NCBI GenBank assembly: GCA_036494675.1
Contig: DASXOA010000470.1
Coordinates: 1-10,222, forward strand
Length of the DNA stretch: 10,222 nucleotides
DNA from: Rugosimonospora sp036494675
Lineage (GTDB): Bacteria; Actinomycetota; Actinomycetes; Mycobacteriales; Micromonosporaceae
Direction: 5' to 3'
How positions within the stretch are numbered: position 1 is the first letter of the stretch; the number at the start of each line of letters is the position of its first letter. The notes below the pieces were generated by a model that was given only the letters and a program-made list of their open reading frames with translations, had not been told where the DNA came from and did not search any database. This document shows, one piece after another, positions 1 to 6,630 of the stretch. The translations under genes and the position numbers were made by a program.

Positions 1-2
1 GT

Positions 3-36
3 CGGTTGGCCACCGGGGCGCCCCGGTGGCCAACCG
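3..36. terminator. Perfect 34-bp GC-rich palindrome, probable terminator after ctaG
   Basis: Every base from 3 to 36 pairs with its partner around the centre at 19/20, giving a perfect dyad with no unpaired spacer; as RNA it would form a stem of about 15 bp with a tight loop. It begins 39 bases beyond the ctaG stop codon in the direction of transcription. No T-run follows on the minus strand within the window, which is common for actinobacterial hairpin terminators. Being symmetric, it could also stop transcription entering from the left. Termination is inferred from position and structure; a protein-binding or cruciform site is the alternative. Confidence 0.6.
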
Positions 37-75
37 CCGTCCGTGCGAAGCAGGTGCGGCCTCGGCGCTTCCGCC

Positions 76-1116
76 TCAGCGTCGCCGCCGGTAGTCGCCC
101 GCCCGGTCGCCGAAGACCGATGCGTCGTTCTCCCACCAGGGCCGGCCGAGGCCGTCGTCGCCGCCCGGTTCGCCCGCGTCGGCCCGGGTGTCCGGCATCC
201 CCGCCCGATCCCGTTCCCGGAGGGCGGCCTGGTCGAGGGCGGCCTGGTCAAGGGCGAGGTCCACGCTCGCCGCGTCGCGGGCGTCCGACCGGATCCACTG
301 GATGAGCAGTAGCGCCAGTACCGGGACGTCGATCGCCTCCCCGATGCACCACAGCAGGTCGCCGCCGAGGTGCTGGTCACCCAGCAGCGACTGGCCCCAG
401 ATCCGGGGCAGCCCCGCGTAGTAGCCGGCCGCGATGACGTGCGTGTCCAGCCGGATCACGATTCCCGGTACCGCGTCGGCCAGCAGTTCGATGAGGGAGA
501 AGAACAGCGCCAGCGCGTACGGCACGTGCACGTTGATGGTGCCCGCCTCCCACAGCGGTACCAGCACGGCCAGCCCGATCACCAACAGCGCGATCCGGCA
601 GAGGGAACCCGCGACGGGATTGCTGAGGGTCAGCGAGTACAGCGGCGTGAAGTAGATGATGACCGGCACCACCGCGAGCAGCAGCGGGCTGACCACCGGC
701 ACGGTCACGAACCGCGTGTAGCGGCTGTGCAGGATCGCGTCGAAGCGCCGTGCGGCCCCCTCCGGCAACGCGGCCTGCGCCAGGGCGATCGGGCGGCCCA
801 GCGCGAGCAGGAACGGCACGACCATCAGCAGGGCGATGAGCTGCACGGCGTGGATCGAGAACAACACCCGGGCGTACTGGGCCGGTGAGGCCATCGTGAC
901 GGCGACGAGACCGAGCAGGCCGAGGCCGAGGAAGGCCACGGTACGCGCCGGGGGCCAGCCGGTACCGTTGCGGTTCACCCGGCGTACCCCGGCCAGGTAG
1001 GCGACCGCCGCACCGACCACGATCACCACCATGGCCGGGTCGAAATACCACGAGCCCCAGGCGCCGTGCAGGGCCGGCTGGGCCGGACCCGCGTACGCCA
1101 GCGTCTGCACCACCAT
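76..1116 (-). CDS. ctaG: caa3-type cytochrome c oxidase assembly protein, CtaG family membrane protein
   Basis: Polytopic membrane protein of 346 residues with about seven hydrophobic segments (roughly 27-45, 58-76, 84-106, 137-157, 172-190, 197-218, 254-274). This family is linked to assembly of the copper-containing caa3-type cytochrome oxidase in Bacillus and is widespread in actinobacteria; it is not the Cox11-type protein that shares the name. Family hallmarks seen are the segment around His89, the PLY/NP stretch near 158-167, and DQHLGG (247-252) followed by LLWCIGE before the last helix. After residue 278 comes a hydrophilic charged tail with a small duplicated ALDQA unit. I chose the ATG at 1116 because GGAGGG (1121-1126) lies 4 bases upstream; the GTG at 1128 would use that ribosome site as codons. 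It follows the ATPase gene after 111 bases on the same strand, so it may be co-transcribed or have its own promoter. Copper delivery is family inference. Confidence 0.85.
   Translation of the reverse strand: MVVQTLAYAGPAQPALHGAWGSWYFDPAMVVIVVGAAVAYLAGVRRVNRNGTGWPPARTVAFLGLGLLGLVAVTMASPAQYARVLFSIHAVQLIALLMVVPFLLALGRPIALAQAALPEGAARRFDAILHSRYTRFVTVPVVSPLLLAVVPVIIYFTPLYSLTLSNPVAGSLCRIALLVIGLAVLVPLWEAGTINVHVPYALALFFSLIELLADAVPGIVIRLDTHVIAAGYYAGLPRIWGQSLLGDQHLGGDLLWCIGEAIDVPVLALLLIQWIRSDARDAASVDLALDQAALDQAALRERDRAGMPDTRADAGEPGGDDGLGRPWWENDASVFGDRAGDYRRRR
222..251. repeat. Tandem 15-bp duplication inside ctaG
   Basis: Two adjacent 15-base units (222-236 and 237-251) differ at one position, 14 of 15 identical. 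They are in frame and encode the repeated ALDQA stretch in the hydrophilic tail of CtaG (about residues 288-297). It is most simply an in-frame slippage duplication in a tolerant tail. Confidence 0.6.
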
Positions 1117-1227
1117 CGTGCCCTCCACGGGTTGACCAGCCCACTATCGCAGCGTGACCGTGGCCTATCCGTCGCGGGTCGCCCGCGCCCGCCGAAAACG
1201 GGATCAACCGGACCCCCGGCGATGCGG
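1117..1227 (-). other. Gap between the ATPase gene and ctaG, with a weak hairpin
   Basis: This 111-base gap contains one short inverted repeat, CGCGGG-TCG-CCCGCG at 1173-1187 (6-bp stem, 3-base loop), and the ctaG ribosome site GGAGGG at 1121-1126. The hairpin is too small to call a terminator with confidence. No convincing promoter pair is visible; TTGATC (1207-1202, minus strand) resembles a -35 box but lacks a matching -10 box. Whether ctaG is a separate unit cannot be decided from the sequence. Confidence 0.35.
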
Positions 1228-3960
1228 TCACAGCCAGCTGCGCACCGCGCGCTGGTAGGCGAACTTGCCGGCCAGCGTGGCCACGCAGAACGCGGCCAGC
1301 ACCACGGCCAGCCAGCCGAAGTAGGCCGGCGGCAGGGCGCCGAAGCCGAGCAGCCCGGCGACCGGCTCGACGGTGAGTGACAGGGTGACCGTCACGATCA
1401 CCAGCGACGCGACCAGGACCGGGCGGCTCGCCCACGACCAACGGCGCACGCTCCTGCCGCTGCGCAGCAGGTGTACCGCGAGGATCTGGGTGAGCAGGTT
1501 CTCCACGAACCAGCCGGTGTGGAACAGCACCTGGGCCGACGGGCTCAGGTGGGCGCCGAGCACGTGTCGCAGGGCCGCGAAGGTGGCCAGGTCGGCGAGC
1601 GAGTTGATGATCCCGAAGCAGACCACGAACCGCATCAGGTCGCCGCTGTCGAACGTGCGCGGCCGGGCGTATCCGCCGTCGTCGGTGCGGTCGAAGGCGA
1701 TGAAGAGCTGGGAGATGTCGAACAGCAGGTTCTGCACCAGGATCTGCAACGGCAGCATCGGCAGGAACGGCAGCAGTGCGCCGGCGACCACCACCGAGGT
1801 CACGTTCCCGACGTTTGACGAGACCGTGATCTTGATGTGTTTGATGATGTTCATGAACGCGCGGCGGGACAGGCCGAGCGCGCCGCTGAGCGTGGCCAGA
1901 TCCTTGCTGGCCAGGATCACGTCGGCCGACGCCCGGGCGGTCGGGGCGGCGCTCTCGACGCACACGCCCACGTCGGCGGCGCGCAGGGCGGACGCGTCGT
2001 TGAGCCCGTCGCCCAGGTACCCGACCGTGTGCCCGCGGCTGCGCAAAGCGGTGACGATCCGGGCCTTCTGGTGCGGGTCGACCCGCGCGAAGATCGTCGT
2101 GCGCTCGGCGAGTTCGGCGAGCGCCGCGTCGTCGAGCGGATCCAGTTCGCTGCCGCGTACCGGCGTGCCCGGCGGCAACCCCGCCTCCCGGCAGATCCGG
2201 GCGGCGACCTGCGGATGGTCGCCGGTGACCAGCTTGACGCTGACTCCCTGAGCCGACAGGTCCGCCAGCGCGGCCGGTGCGCCCCCGCGCAGTTCGTCGC
2301 GCAGGCCGACGTACCCGATCAGCGTCATGTCCCGCTCGCCGACCCGGCCGCGCCGGTTGTGCCGGTCACCGATCGCGACCGCGAGGACCCGCACGCCGGC
2401 GTCGTACAGCGAGCCGGCCAGCTCATCGAGGCGACGCCGCTCCTCCGGTGACATCGGCCGGTCGACGCCGCCGGATCGCACCCAGGTACAGCAGTCGAGT
2501 ACCTCCTCGACCGCGCCCTTGGTGACCACCGTGTCCGCGCCCGGCGCGCCGGTCCGGCGCACCACGACGGTGGCCCGGCGCCGCGCCACGTCGAAGCCGA
2601 ACGCCTCGACGGCGACCACCCCGTCGTCGACCCGCAGGCCGAACTCCTCCGCGCGGCGCATCAGCGCCTCGTCCAGCGGATCGCAGAACAGCGGCCCGAG
2701 CCGGTCGGCGTTGACCTGGCTGTTGAGGGCGGCCCAGCGCAGCACCCCGGCGTCGGGGATGCCGGACGGGTCGAGGTGGCACTCGACCGTGGTGCGGTTC
2801 TCCGTTAGCGTGCCGGTCTTGTCCGTGCACAGGACGTCCATCGCGCCCAGATTGTGGATCGCCGGCAGCCGCTTGACGATCAGTCCGCGCGCCCGCAGCA
2901 GCACGGCGGCTCGGGCCAGCACGGTGGTGGTCACCACGGGCAACATCTCGGGGGTGAGCCCGACCGCGACCGACACCGCGAACAGGAACGCCTGCGGCCA
3001 GTTCTCCCGGGCGAGCGCGTTGACCGCCAGCACCGCCGGCACGGCGGCGAGCATGACCCGGATGAGCGTGCGGGACACCCCGCGCACGCCCCGGTCGAAC
3101 GCGGTCTCGCCGCGCGGCGGGAGGTTCCGGCGGGTGGCGCCGACGTACGTGTCGGTACCGGTCCCGATGACCACACCGGTACCGGAGCCGCCGATGACCG
3201 TGCTGCCCAGCAGGCACAGCCGGGGATCGTCGAACAGCGTCGCCGGCCCGCGGTCGCGCAGGGCGGAGCCGTGGTGTGTGCCCGGACCGTCGTAGGGGAC
3301 GTCGAGACCGTCCAGAGTGGCGTGTTTGAACGCGGGCAGCGATTCGCCGGTCAGCAGCGCCTGGTTGACCATCAGGTCGCCGGAGCGCAGCAGCCGGATG
3401 TCGGCCGGTACCAGCTCGCCCGGAGCGAGCCGCACGACATCGCCGGGTACCAGATGGGTGGTCGGTACCTCGCGGGAGACGGCCGGGCCGCCGGGTCGGG
3501 CGCGGCGCACCACGGTGGCGGTGCGCGCCACCATCGCGCGCAGCGTCGCCACCGCCTGATCGGCGCGGTACTCCTGGCGGGCCTGGAGCACGCAGCTGAT
3601 CGCGGCGAGCGTGCTGATGACTGCGGCGGCGGACAGGTCCTCGGTGGCGGCCGACACGGCGGCGAGGCACAACAGGATGAGCACGAACGGGTTGACCACG
3701 GCGTACGACAGCCGCTGCGGCCAGCCCCGCGGTCGCTGCGCGAGCGGCATGTTCTCCCCGTCGCGCGCCGCCCGCATCTCGGCCTGCGGCTCGTCGAGCC
3801 CGGACAGTGAGGAGTCCACCAGGCGCAGCACCTGGAGCGGCGACATCGCCGCGAACTGGCGCAACCGTGCGGGTACGGCGGGCAGCGCGGTCGCGGGTGC
3901 GGTCGGCCGGTCTGCCGTTGGCGAAGCGGTCATCGGCGCCAGGTCAGGCGCTGACGCCAC
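1228..3960 (-). CDS. mgtA: MgtA-type (P3B) magnesium-translocating P-type ATPase
   Basis: ATP-driven inner-membrane cation pump, 910 residues, the full MgtA/MgtB length of about 900. Motifs in order: TGES 204-207 (actuator domain), PEML 337-340 in the fourth membrane helix, DKTGTLT with the phosphorylated Asp380, KGA 481-483 (nucleotide binding), TGD 579-581 and GDGLND 650-655 (hinge and Mg site). After this come SSN-GN (714-719), LPMLPLQ and QNLLFDISQL (743-752), stretches typical of the MgtA subgroup rather than of calcium or heavy-metal pumps. There is no N-terminal heavy-metal domain and no CPC motif. The GTG start at 3960 has a strong AGGGAGGGG site just upstream and overlaps the regulator gene by 17 bases, so the two are translationally coupled. 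Mg2+ (possibly Ni2+) import is family knowledge. The paired metal-sensor regulator leaves room for another ion. No inactivating substitution is visible. Confidence 0.9.
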   Translation of the reverse strand: MASAPDLAPMTASPTADRPTAPATALPAVPARLRQFAAMSPLQVLRLVDSSLSGLDEPQAEMRAARDGENMPLAQRPRGWPQRLSYAVVNPFVLILLCLAAVSAATEDLSAAAVISTLAAISCVLQARQEYRADQAVATLRAMVARTATVVRRARPGGPAVSREVPTTHLVPGDVVRLAPGELVPADIRLLRSGDLMVNQALLTGESLPAFKHATLDGLDVPYDGPGTHHGSALRDRGPATLFDDPRLCLLGSTVIGGSGTGVVIGTGTDTYVGATRRNLPPRGETAFDRGVRGVSRTLIRVMLAAVPAVLAVNALARENWPQAFLFAVSVAVGLTPEMLPVVTTTVLARAAVLLRARGLIVKRLPAIHNLGAMDVLCTDKTGTLTENRTTVECHLDPSGIPDAGVLRWAALNSQVNADRLGPLFCDPLDEALMRRAEEFGLRVDDGVVAVEAFGFDVARRRATVVVRRTGAPGADTVVTKGAVEEVLDCCTWVRSGGVDRPMSPEERRRLDELAGSLYDAGVRVLAVAIGDRHNRRGRVGERDMTLIGYVGLRDELRGGAPAALADLSAQGVSVKLVTGDHPQVAARICREAGLPPGTPVRGSELDPLDDAALAELAERTTIFARVDPHQKARIVTALRSRGHTVGYLGDGLNDASALRAADVGVCVESAAPTARASADVILASKDLATLSGALGLSRRAFMNIIKHIKITVSSNVGNVTSVVVAGALLPFLPMLPLQILVQNLLFDISQLFIAFDRTDDGGYARPRTFDSGDLMRFVVCFGIINSLADLATFAALRHVLGAHLSPSAQVLFHTGWFVENLLTQILAVHLLRSGRSVRRWSWASRPVLVASLVIVTVTLSLTVEPVAGLLGFGALPPAYFGWLAVVLAAFCVATLAGKFAYQRAVRSWL

Positions 3961-4306
3961 GTACCCCTCCCTGGAGTGACGGGCCCTGCAGGTGTGCCAC
4001 CATCTCCCGGACCATCATCACCAGGTGCCGGTCGTCCACCAGGTACACCTGGCGCCGGCCCTCGCGTCGGGCGTGCACCAACCCGGCGAGTCGCAGCTTG
4101 GCCAGGTGCTGGCTGACCACCTGGGCGGTCGCGCCGACCTCCTCGGCCAGCGAGCCGACATCCCGCTCGCCGTGGGCGAGGATCCACACGATGTGGAGGC
4201 GGACGGTGGCGGCGAGCATCCCGAACATGCCGGCCGCGGTCTGCAGCAGTTCCGGCGTCATCTCCTCGCCGCCTGCCGGTCGGCTGGTGGCGGTAGCGAA
4301 GGTCAC
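3944..4306 (-). CDS. ArsR/SmtB-family winged-helix metal-sensor-like repressor
   Basis: Small DNA-binding protein of 120 residues from the GTG start, probably a dimeric repressor of its own operon. The helix-turn-helix covers about 50-77, with recognition helix VVSQHLAKLRLAGLV, followed by the wing ARREGRRQVYLV (79-90). In the last helix Asp92, His94 and His105 have the spacing D-x-H-x10-H-x2 of the alpha-5 site in SmtB, CzrA and NmtR; the fourth ligand position (His or Glu there) is Gly108. There are no cysteines, so arsenic or cadmium sensing through a Cys site is unlikely. The GTG at 4306 follows a purine-rich GAGAGGGGGG stretch; an ATG at 4261 (105 residues) is the alternative but has GAGGAG directly abutting it, too close for a normal ribosome site. 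The stop overlaps the downstream ATPase gene by 17 bases, which suggests that gene is its main target. Metal identity is not determinable here. Confidence 0.88.
   Translation of the reverse strand: MTFATATSRPAGGEEMTPELLQTAAGMFGMLAATVRLHIVWILAHGERDVGSLAEEVGATAQVVSQHLAKLRLAGLVHARREGRRQVYLVDDRHLVMMVREMVAHLQGPSLQGGVRGVSA
3961..3975 (-). promoter_or_regulatory. Ribosome binding site that sets the ATPase GTG start
   Basis: On the minus strand a GGGAGGGG purine run sits about 4-5 bases before the GTG at 3960, inside the end of the regulator gene. It favours this start over the in-frame ATG at 3933 and supports translation of the ATPase by ribosomes leaving the regulator gene. Confidence 0.6.
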
Positions 4307-4337
4307 GGTCCCCCCTCTCGTCGGCGGCGTCTGTGAC

Positions 4338-4366
4338 ACCCTACGGCCTCGGCGCCCGGTGGAACA
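4338..4366 (-). promoter_or_regulatory. Weak candidate promoter for the regulator-ATPase operon
   Basis: On the minus strand TGTTCC (4366-4361) and TAGGGT (4343-4338) are separated by 17 bases, with TAGGGT 31 bases before the GTG start. Both are poor matches to consensus. The upstream gene ends in a strong hairpin, so a promoter is expected between 4414 and 4307, but its exact place is uncertain. A second -35-like TTGACC at 4407-4402 lacks a matching -10 box. Confidence 0.25.
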
Positions 4367-4414
4367 GGACGCAAGGCCCCGGTGGGAGGGCAGTGAGGGA
4401 CGGTCAAGGGGTGG

Positions 4415-4452
4415 CGCCGGGGGCGCGGACCGCTCGGTCCGCGCCCCCGGCG
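4415..4452 (-). terminator. Strong GC-rich hairpin terminator after the secreted-protein gene
   Basis: Arms 4415-4432 and 4435-4452 are perfectly complementary (18 bp) around a 2-base centre. The hairpin begins 9 bases after the stop codon at 4462-4464 in the direction of transcription. No T-run follows. Its position between two same-strand genes indicates that the secreted-protein unit and the regulator-ATPase unit are transcribed separately. Confidence 0.75.
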
Positions 4453-4461
4453 AGTCGTGCG

Positions 4462-4914
4462 CTAGGGCTTGACGATCTGGATGACGCGCTGATCGGTCAG
4501 GGTCTGGCAGGTCTGCGGGCCGCAGACGTTCAGGTACGCCTGGCCGAACGCGACGCCCTTGGTGAACGCCCGCTGAGTCGGCGTCACCGCCTGGCTGATG
4601 GTCTGCTGAAGGCCGGTGCAGGCGATGGAGTCGTTGCTGCCGCCCGAGCCGCTGGCGATGAAGCCACCCGCGACGTTCTCGGTGACCGTGACGTTCTCGT
4701 AGGCCTTCGAGCCGACCGGGCAGGTGATCTTCACGGGCGCGAAGACGACCGCGCCGTTCGCCTCCAGCGTCGCCGTGGTGCCGAGCTTCAGCACCGGCGC
4801 CGGCGGCGACTTGCTGATGACGGCCGCGCCCGCGGGCAGGGCGAACGCGACCGCCGCACCCAGGCCGATGGCGCTCACGGCGAGGAGTTGGGCGTGTCGA
4901 CGGGTGAGCTTCAT
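4462..4914 (-). CDS. Small secreted four-cysteine protein of unknown function
   Basis: 150 residues with a clear Sec signal peptide: basic MKLTRRHAQ, hydrophobic core about 10-26, and an A-G-A cleavage site near residue 30, leaving about 120 residues outside the membrane. There is no lipobox cysteine and no cell-wall anchor. The mature part is rich in Val, Thr, Ser and Gly, with alternating polar/hydrophobic stretches that suggest a beta-sandwich. Cys65, Cys99, Cys131 and Cys136 could form two disulfides, perhaps 65-99 across the sheet and 131-136 locally. The type resembles hypothetical exported proteins common in actinobacteria; I know no assigned function. Its ATG shares bases with the stop of the upstream membrane-protein gene (ATGA, 4911-4914), so translation is coupled, and an AAGGGA ribosome site lies about 8 bases upstream. 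The coupling suggests a shared surface role. Confidence 0.8.
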   Translation of the reverse strand: MKLTRRHAQLLAVSAIGLGAAVAFALPAGAAVISKSPPAPVLKLGTTATLEANGAVVFAPVKITCPVGSKAYENVTVTENVAGGFIASGSGGSNDSIACTGLQQTISQAVTPTQRAFTKGVAFGQAYLNVCGPQTCQTLTDQRVIQIVKP

Positions 4915-6314
4915 TCCGGGGTCCCTTCGTTACGGGTGATGGGTTTCTCCGCCGTGGCGGGCGCGGCGAGGCCGAGGAACAGCCCCGCGGCGAGCGGTAG
5001 GACCGCCAGGTGCCACAGGAAGTCGAAGCCGCTGTGTGCGGCGAGTGCGGCGAGAGCCGCGATGGCACCGGCCCGGACTCCCGGGCGGTGCGGGAACGCG
5101 CGGCCGCGGTACAGGGTGACCGCCATGGCCGCGAGCAGGGCGAGGAGCAGGACGAGGCCGATCGCGCCCAGGTCCACGAGGGTCTGCACGTACTCGTCGT
5201 GGACGTACAGCGCGATCTGGGCGTTGCCGCCGGCCGTGTGCCAGACGAAGCGGGCCTGGCCGACTCCGGTACCGGTCAGCGGTCGCGCGGCGACCAACTG
5301 GATGGCGGAGCTCAGGGCGCCGCTGCGCCCCGACGACTCGACGCTCCACCGGCTGCGCAGGAGGTTGTGCGCCGCGTCGGTACCCAGCCGGGTCCAGACC
5401 GCGATGCCGAACAGCGCCAGCGCGGCGCCGGTTGCCGCGCCGCGGACCCTGCGCGGCAGGTACCCGGGGCCCAGCGCGACGGCGGCCCCGGCGAGCAGCC
5501 CGGCCACGGCCAGCGCCGGGCGGGGCTGCTCCCGGATGGGGAACGAGGGCGCCAGCGCGGCGATGGCGATCGCGGCACCGACGGCTGGCGCCGCCGCGCG
5601 CCGGACCGTCTCGGCGGGGCCGGCGATGACGGCGAGCACCACCAGGCCGACCGCGAGCGCCATCAGGCCGGCCCGGCTCAGCGTGGCGCCGGCGCCGACC
5701 AGCAGCAGGTACCGGGTCGCCGTGCGCACCGGCGCCCGGGGCGTCGATCCGGGCAGGGCGATGGCGAGCAGCGCCAGCGGGACGAGCAGCGCGGCGGCGG
5801 CGTTCGGGTAGGTGAGCGTGCCGGCCCCGCGCCACAGTTGCGCGTCGACCACGACCGCGAAACGGGGCAGCCGCCAGGCCACGCCCAGCCACACCGCGAC
5901 CGCGAGCACGGCGCCGGTGCCGATCAGCAGCCCGGCGAGGCGTTCCCGGGTATCCGGCCCGGTACGGCGCAGCACCAGGAGTACCGCGGCGAGGCAGCCG
6001 AGCGTGGCCGCCTCACCGGCGGCGGCCGGGTACCCGCCGGCGGAGCCGGCCCGTACCAGTGCCCACCCGCCCAGCGCCGCGCATGCCGCCGGTACCGGCC
6101 AGAGGTCCGCGGCCGACCACGGCAGGCCCGGTACGGCCGCGACCAGCGCGACCGCGACCAGTACGGTGACCGCCACCCGTCCGGGCGGGTAGTAGCCGCC
6201 CTGGGCGACCGCGCCCGCGGCGAACGCGGCGAGCAGCGCGAGCACGGCGACCGGCAGGGTGTCGCGCCGGTCTGGTGCGTACCGAGCGAGCCGTGTGGCG
6301 TCGGAGACGGTCAC
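4911..6314 (-). CDS. O-antigen ligase/polymerase-like (Wzy_C) membrane protein
   Basis: Highly hydrophobic protein of 467 residues with about 10-12 membrane segments. The O-antigen ligase family includes polysaccharide polymerases, lipid A-core ligases and PglL-type protein glycosyltransferases that use lipid-linked sugars outside the membrane. Seen here are a late extracellular loop with RSGALSSA, a short RPLTGTGVG segment and VHDEYVQTLVDLGAIG (from 371), matching the family's G-G-x-G...H-[ND]-x-[YL]-L/V-Q...LG-x-x-G signature, then HSGFDFLWHLAVLPL from 427 in the final helices. His372 with Glu374 occupies the usual conserved histidine loop. The GTG at 6314 has GGGGGGA about 6 bases upstream and is preferred over the GTG at 6359, whose extra 15 residues look non-coding. 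A Gram-positive host has no lipid A, so the substrate is more likely a wall or capsule glycan or a protein. No sugar-transferase neighbours are visible to settle this. Confidence 0.72.
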   Translation of the reverse strand: MTVSDATRLARYAPDRRDTLPVAVLALLAAFAAGAVAQGGYYPPGRVAVTVLVAVALVAAVPGLPWSAADLWPVPAACAALGGWALVRAGSAGGYPAAAGEAATLGCLAAVLLVLRRTGPDTRERLAGLLIGTGAVLAVAVWLGVAWRLPRFAVVVDAQLWRGAGTLTYPNAAAALLVPLALLAIALPGSTPRAPVRTATRYLLLVGAGATLSRAGLMALAVGLVVLAVIAGPAETVRRAAAPAVGAAIAIAALAPSFPIREQPRPALAVAGLLAGAAVALGPGYLPRRVRGAATGAALALFGIAVWTRLGTDAAHNLLRSRWSVESSGRSGALSSAIQLVAARPLTGTGVGQARFVWHTAGGNAQIALYVHDEYVQTLVDLGAIGLVLLLALLAAMAVTLYRGRAFPHRPGVRAGAIAALAALAAHSGFDFLWHLAVLPLAAGLFLGLAAPATAEKPITRNEGTPE

Positions 6315-6345
6315 CGCAATTCCCCCCGTGAATCTCTGGCGTCGG

Positions 6346-6362
6346 GACGTGCAAGACACGTC
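6346..6362. repeat. Inverted repeat GACGTG-CAAGA-CACGTC
   Basis: A perfect 6-bp inverted repeat with a 5-base spacer, lying 32-48 bases before the GTG of the ligase-like gene. It could be a small leader hairpin or an operator half-site pair. No regulator is recognised for it. Confidence 0.4.
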
Positions 6363-6382
6363 GGCCGACCCGCCCCGGTTGC

Positions 6383-6396
6383 GTCAGGTAGCTGAC
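6383..6396. promoter_or_regulatory. Operator-like inverted repeat GTCAG-GTAG-CTGAC
   Basis: A perfect 5-bp inverted repeat with a 4-base spacer, about 70 bases upstream of the ligase-like start. Size and symmetry suit a dimeric repressor, but the motif is short and could arise by chance. Confidence 0.35.
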
Positions 6397-6483
6397 AGGC
6401 CGACGGGCAGCGGGACGCGGCGACCGCGGTGCGGGGGAGGAGCCAGCGTCGCCGCCCCGACCCTGTGGCTGACGGTGAGCATG

Positions 6484-6499
6484 CGGTTACAAAGAACCG
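6484..6499. repeat. Short inverted repeat CGGTT-ACAAAG-AACCG
   Basis: A 5-bp perfect inverted repeat around an AT-rich 6-base spacer in the middle of the divergent region. It might be an operator or a weak hairpin. It is too short to interpret further. Confidence 0.3.
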
Positions 6500-6594
6500 T
6501 CCGTGCGGCGCACGTCACCCTGGAGCCGTGCTCGAGTGGTGCGAATCGTGACGGAGGGGAGTCGAGTCCGAGCAGCTCTTGCGTTATTCTCTAC

Positions 6595-6609
6595 TAGTCC
6601 GATCGACTA
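6595..6609. promoter_or_regulatory. Palindrome TAGTC-N5-GACTA upstream of the sulfate operon, candidate operator
   Basis: TAGTC (6595-6599) and GACTA (6605-6609) are perfect inverted repeats with spacer CGATC. The site lies 33 bases before the GTG of the sulfate-binding protein gene, within the only AT-rich patch of the region and just downstream of a -10-like TATTCT (6585-6590). Two CTAG tetramers, usually rare in high-GC genomes, flank the area (6594-6597 and 6613-6616). The position fits a repressor that shuts the operon off when sulfur is plentiful. This is inference; the regulator is not in the window. Confidence 0.5.
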
Positions 6610-6630
6610 CATCTAGAAGTTTGCCTCGAT

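Noticed and set aside
377..1963. Long 528-residue minus-strand open frame across ctaG and the ATPase 3' end
   Set aside because: It is rich in Arg, Pro and Gly, has no recognisable domain, and crosses two well-supported genes in another frame; this is a typical GC-rich shadow.
3944..4306. Calling the regulator an arsenic sensor (ArsR proper)
   Set aside because: It contains no cysteine, so the Cys-based arsenic site is absent, and no arsenic-resistance gene is next to it.
4307..5068. Extending the ArsR-like frame upstream to 5068 (374 residues)
   Set aside because: The extension runs through the terminator hairpin and the secreted-protein gene in another frame and is Arg/Pro-rich; the winged-helix domain starts only near 4261-4306.
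4333..6395. Long plus-strand open frames (492 and 461 residues) opposite the ligase-like gene
   Set aside because: Compositions rich in Arg, Ala and Ser or in Gln, Gly and Asp, with no motifs; the opposite strand carries a recognisable membrane-protein family and a signal peptide with coupled starts.
6526..6552. GGTGCGAATC resembles a tRNA T-loop
   Set aside because: No acceptor, D or anticodon stems can be folded around it; a chance match.
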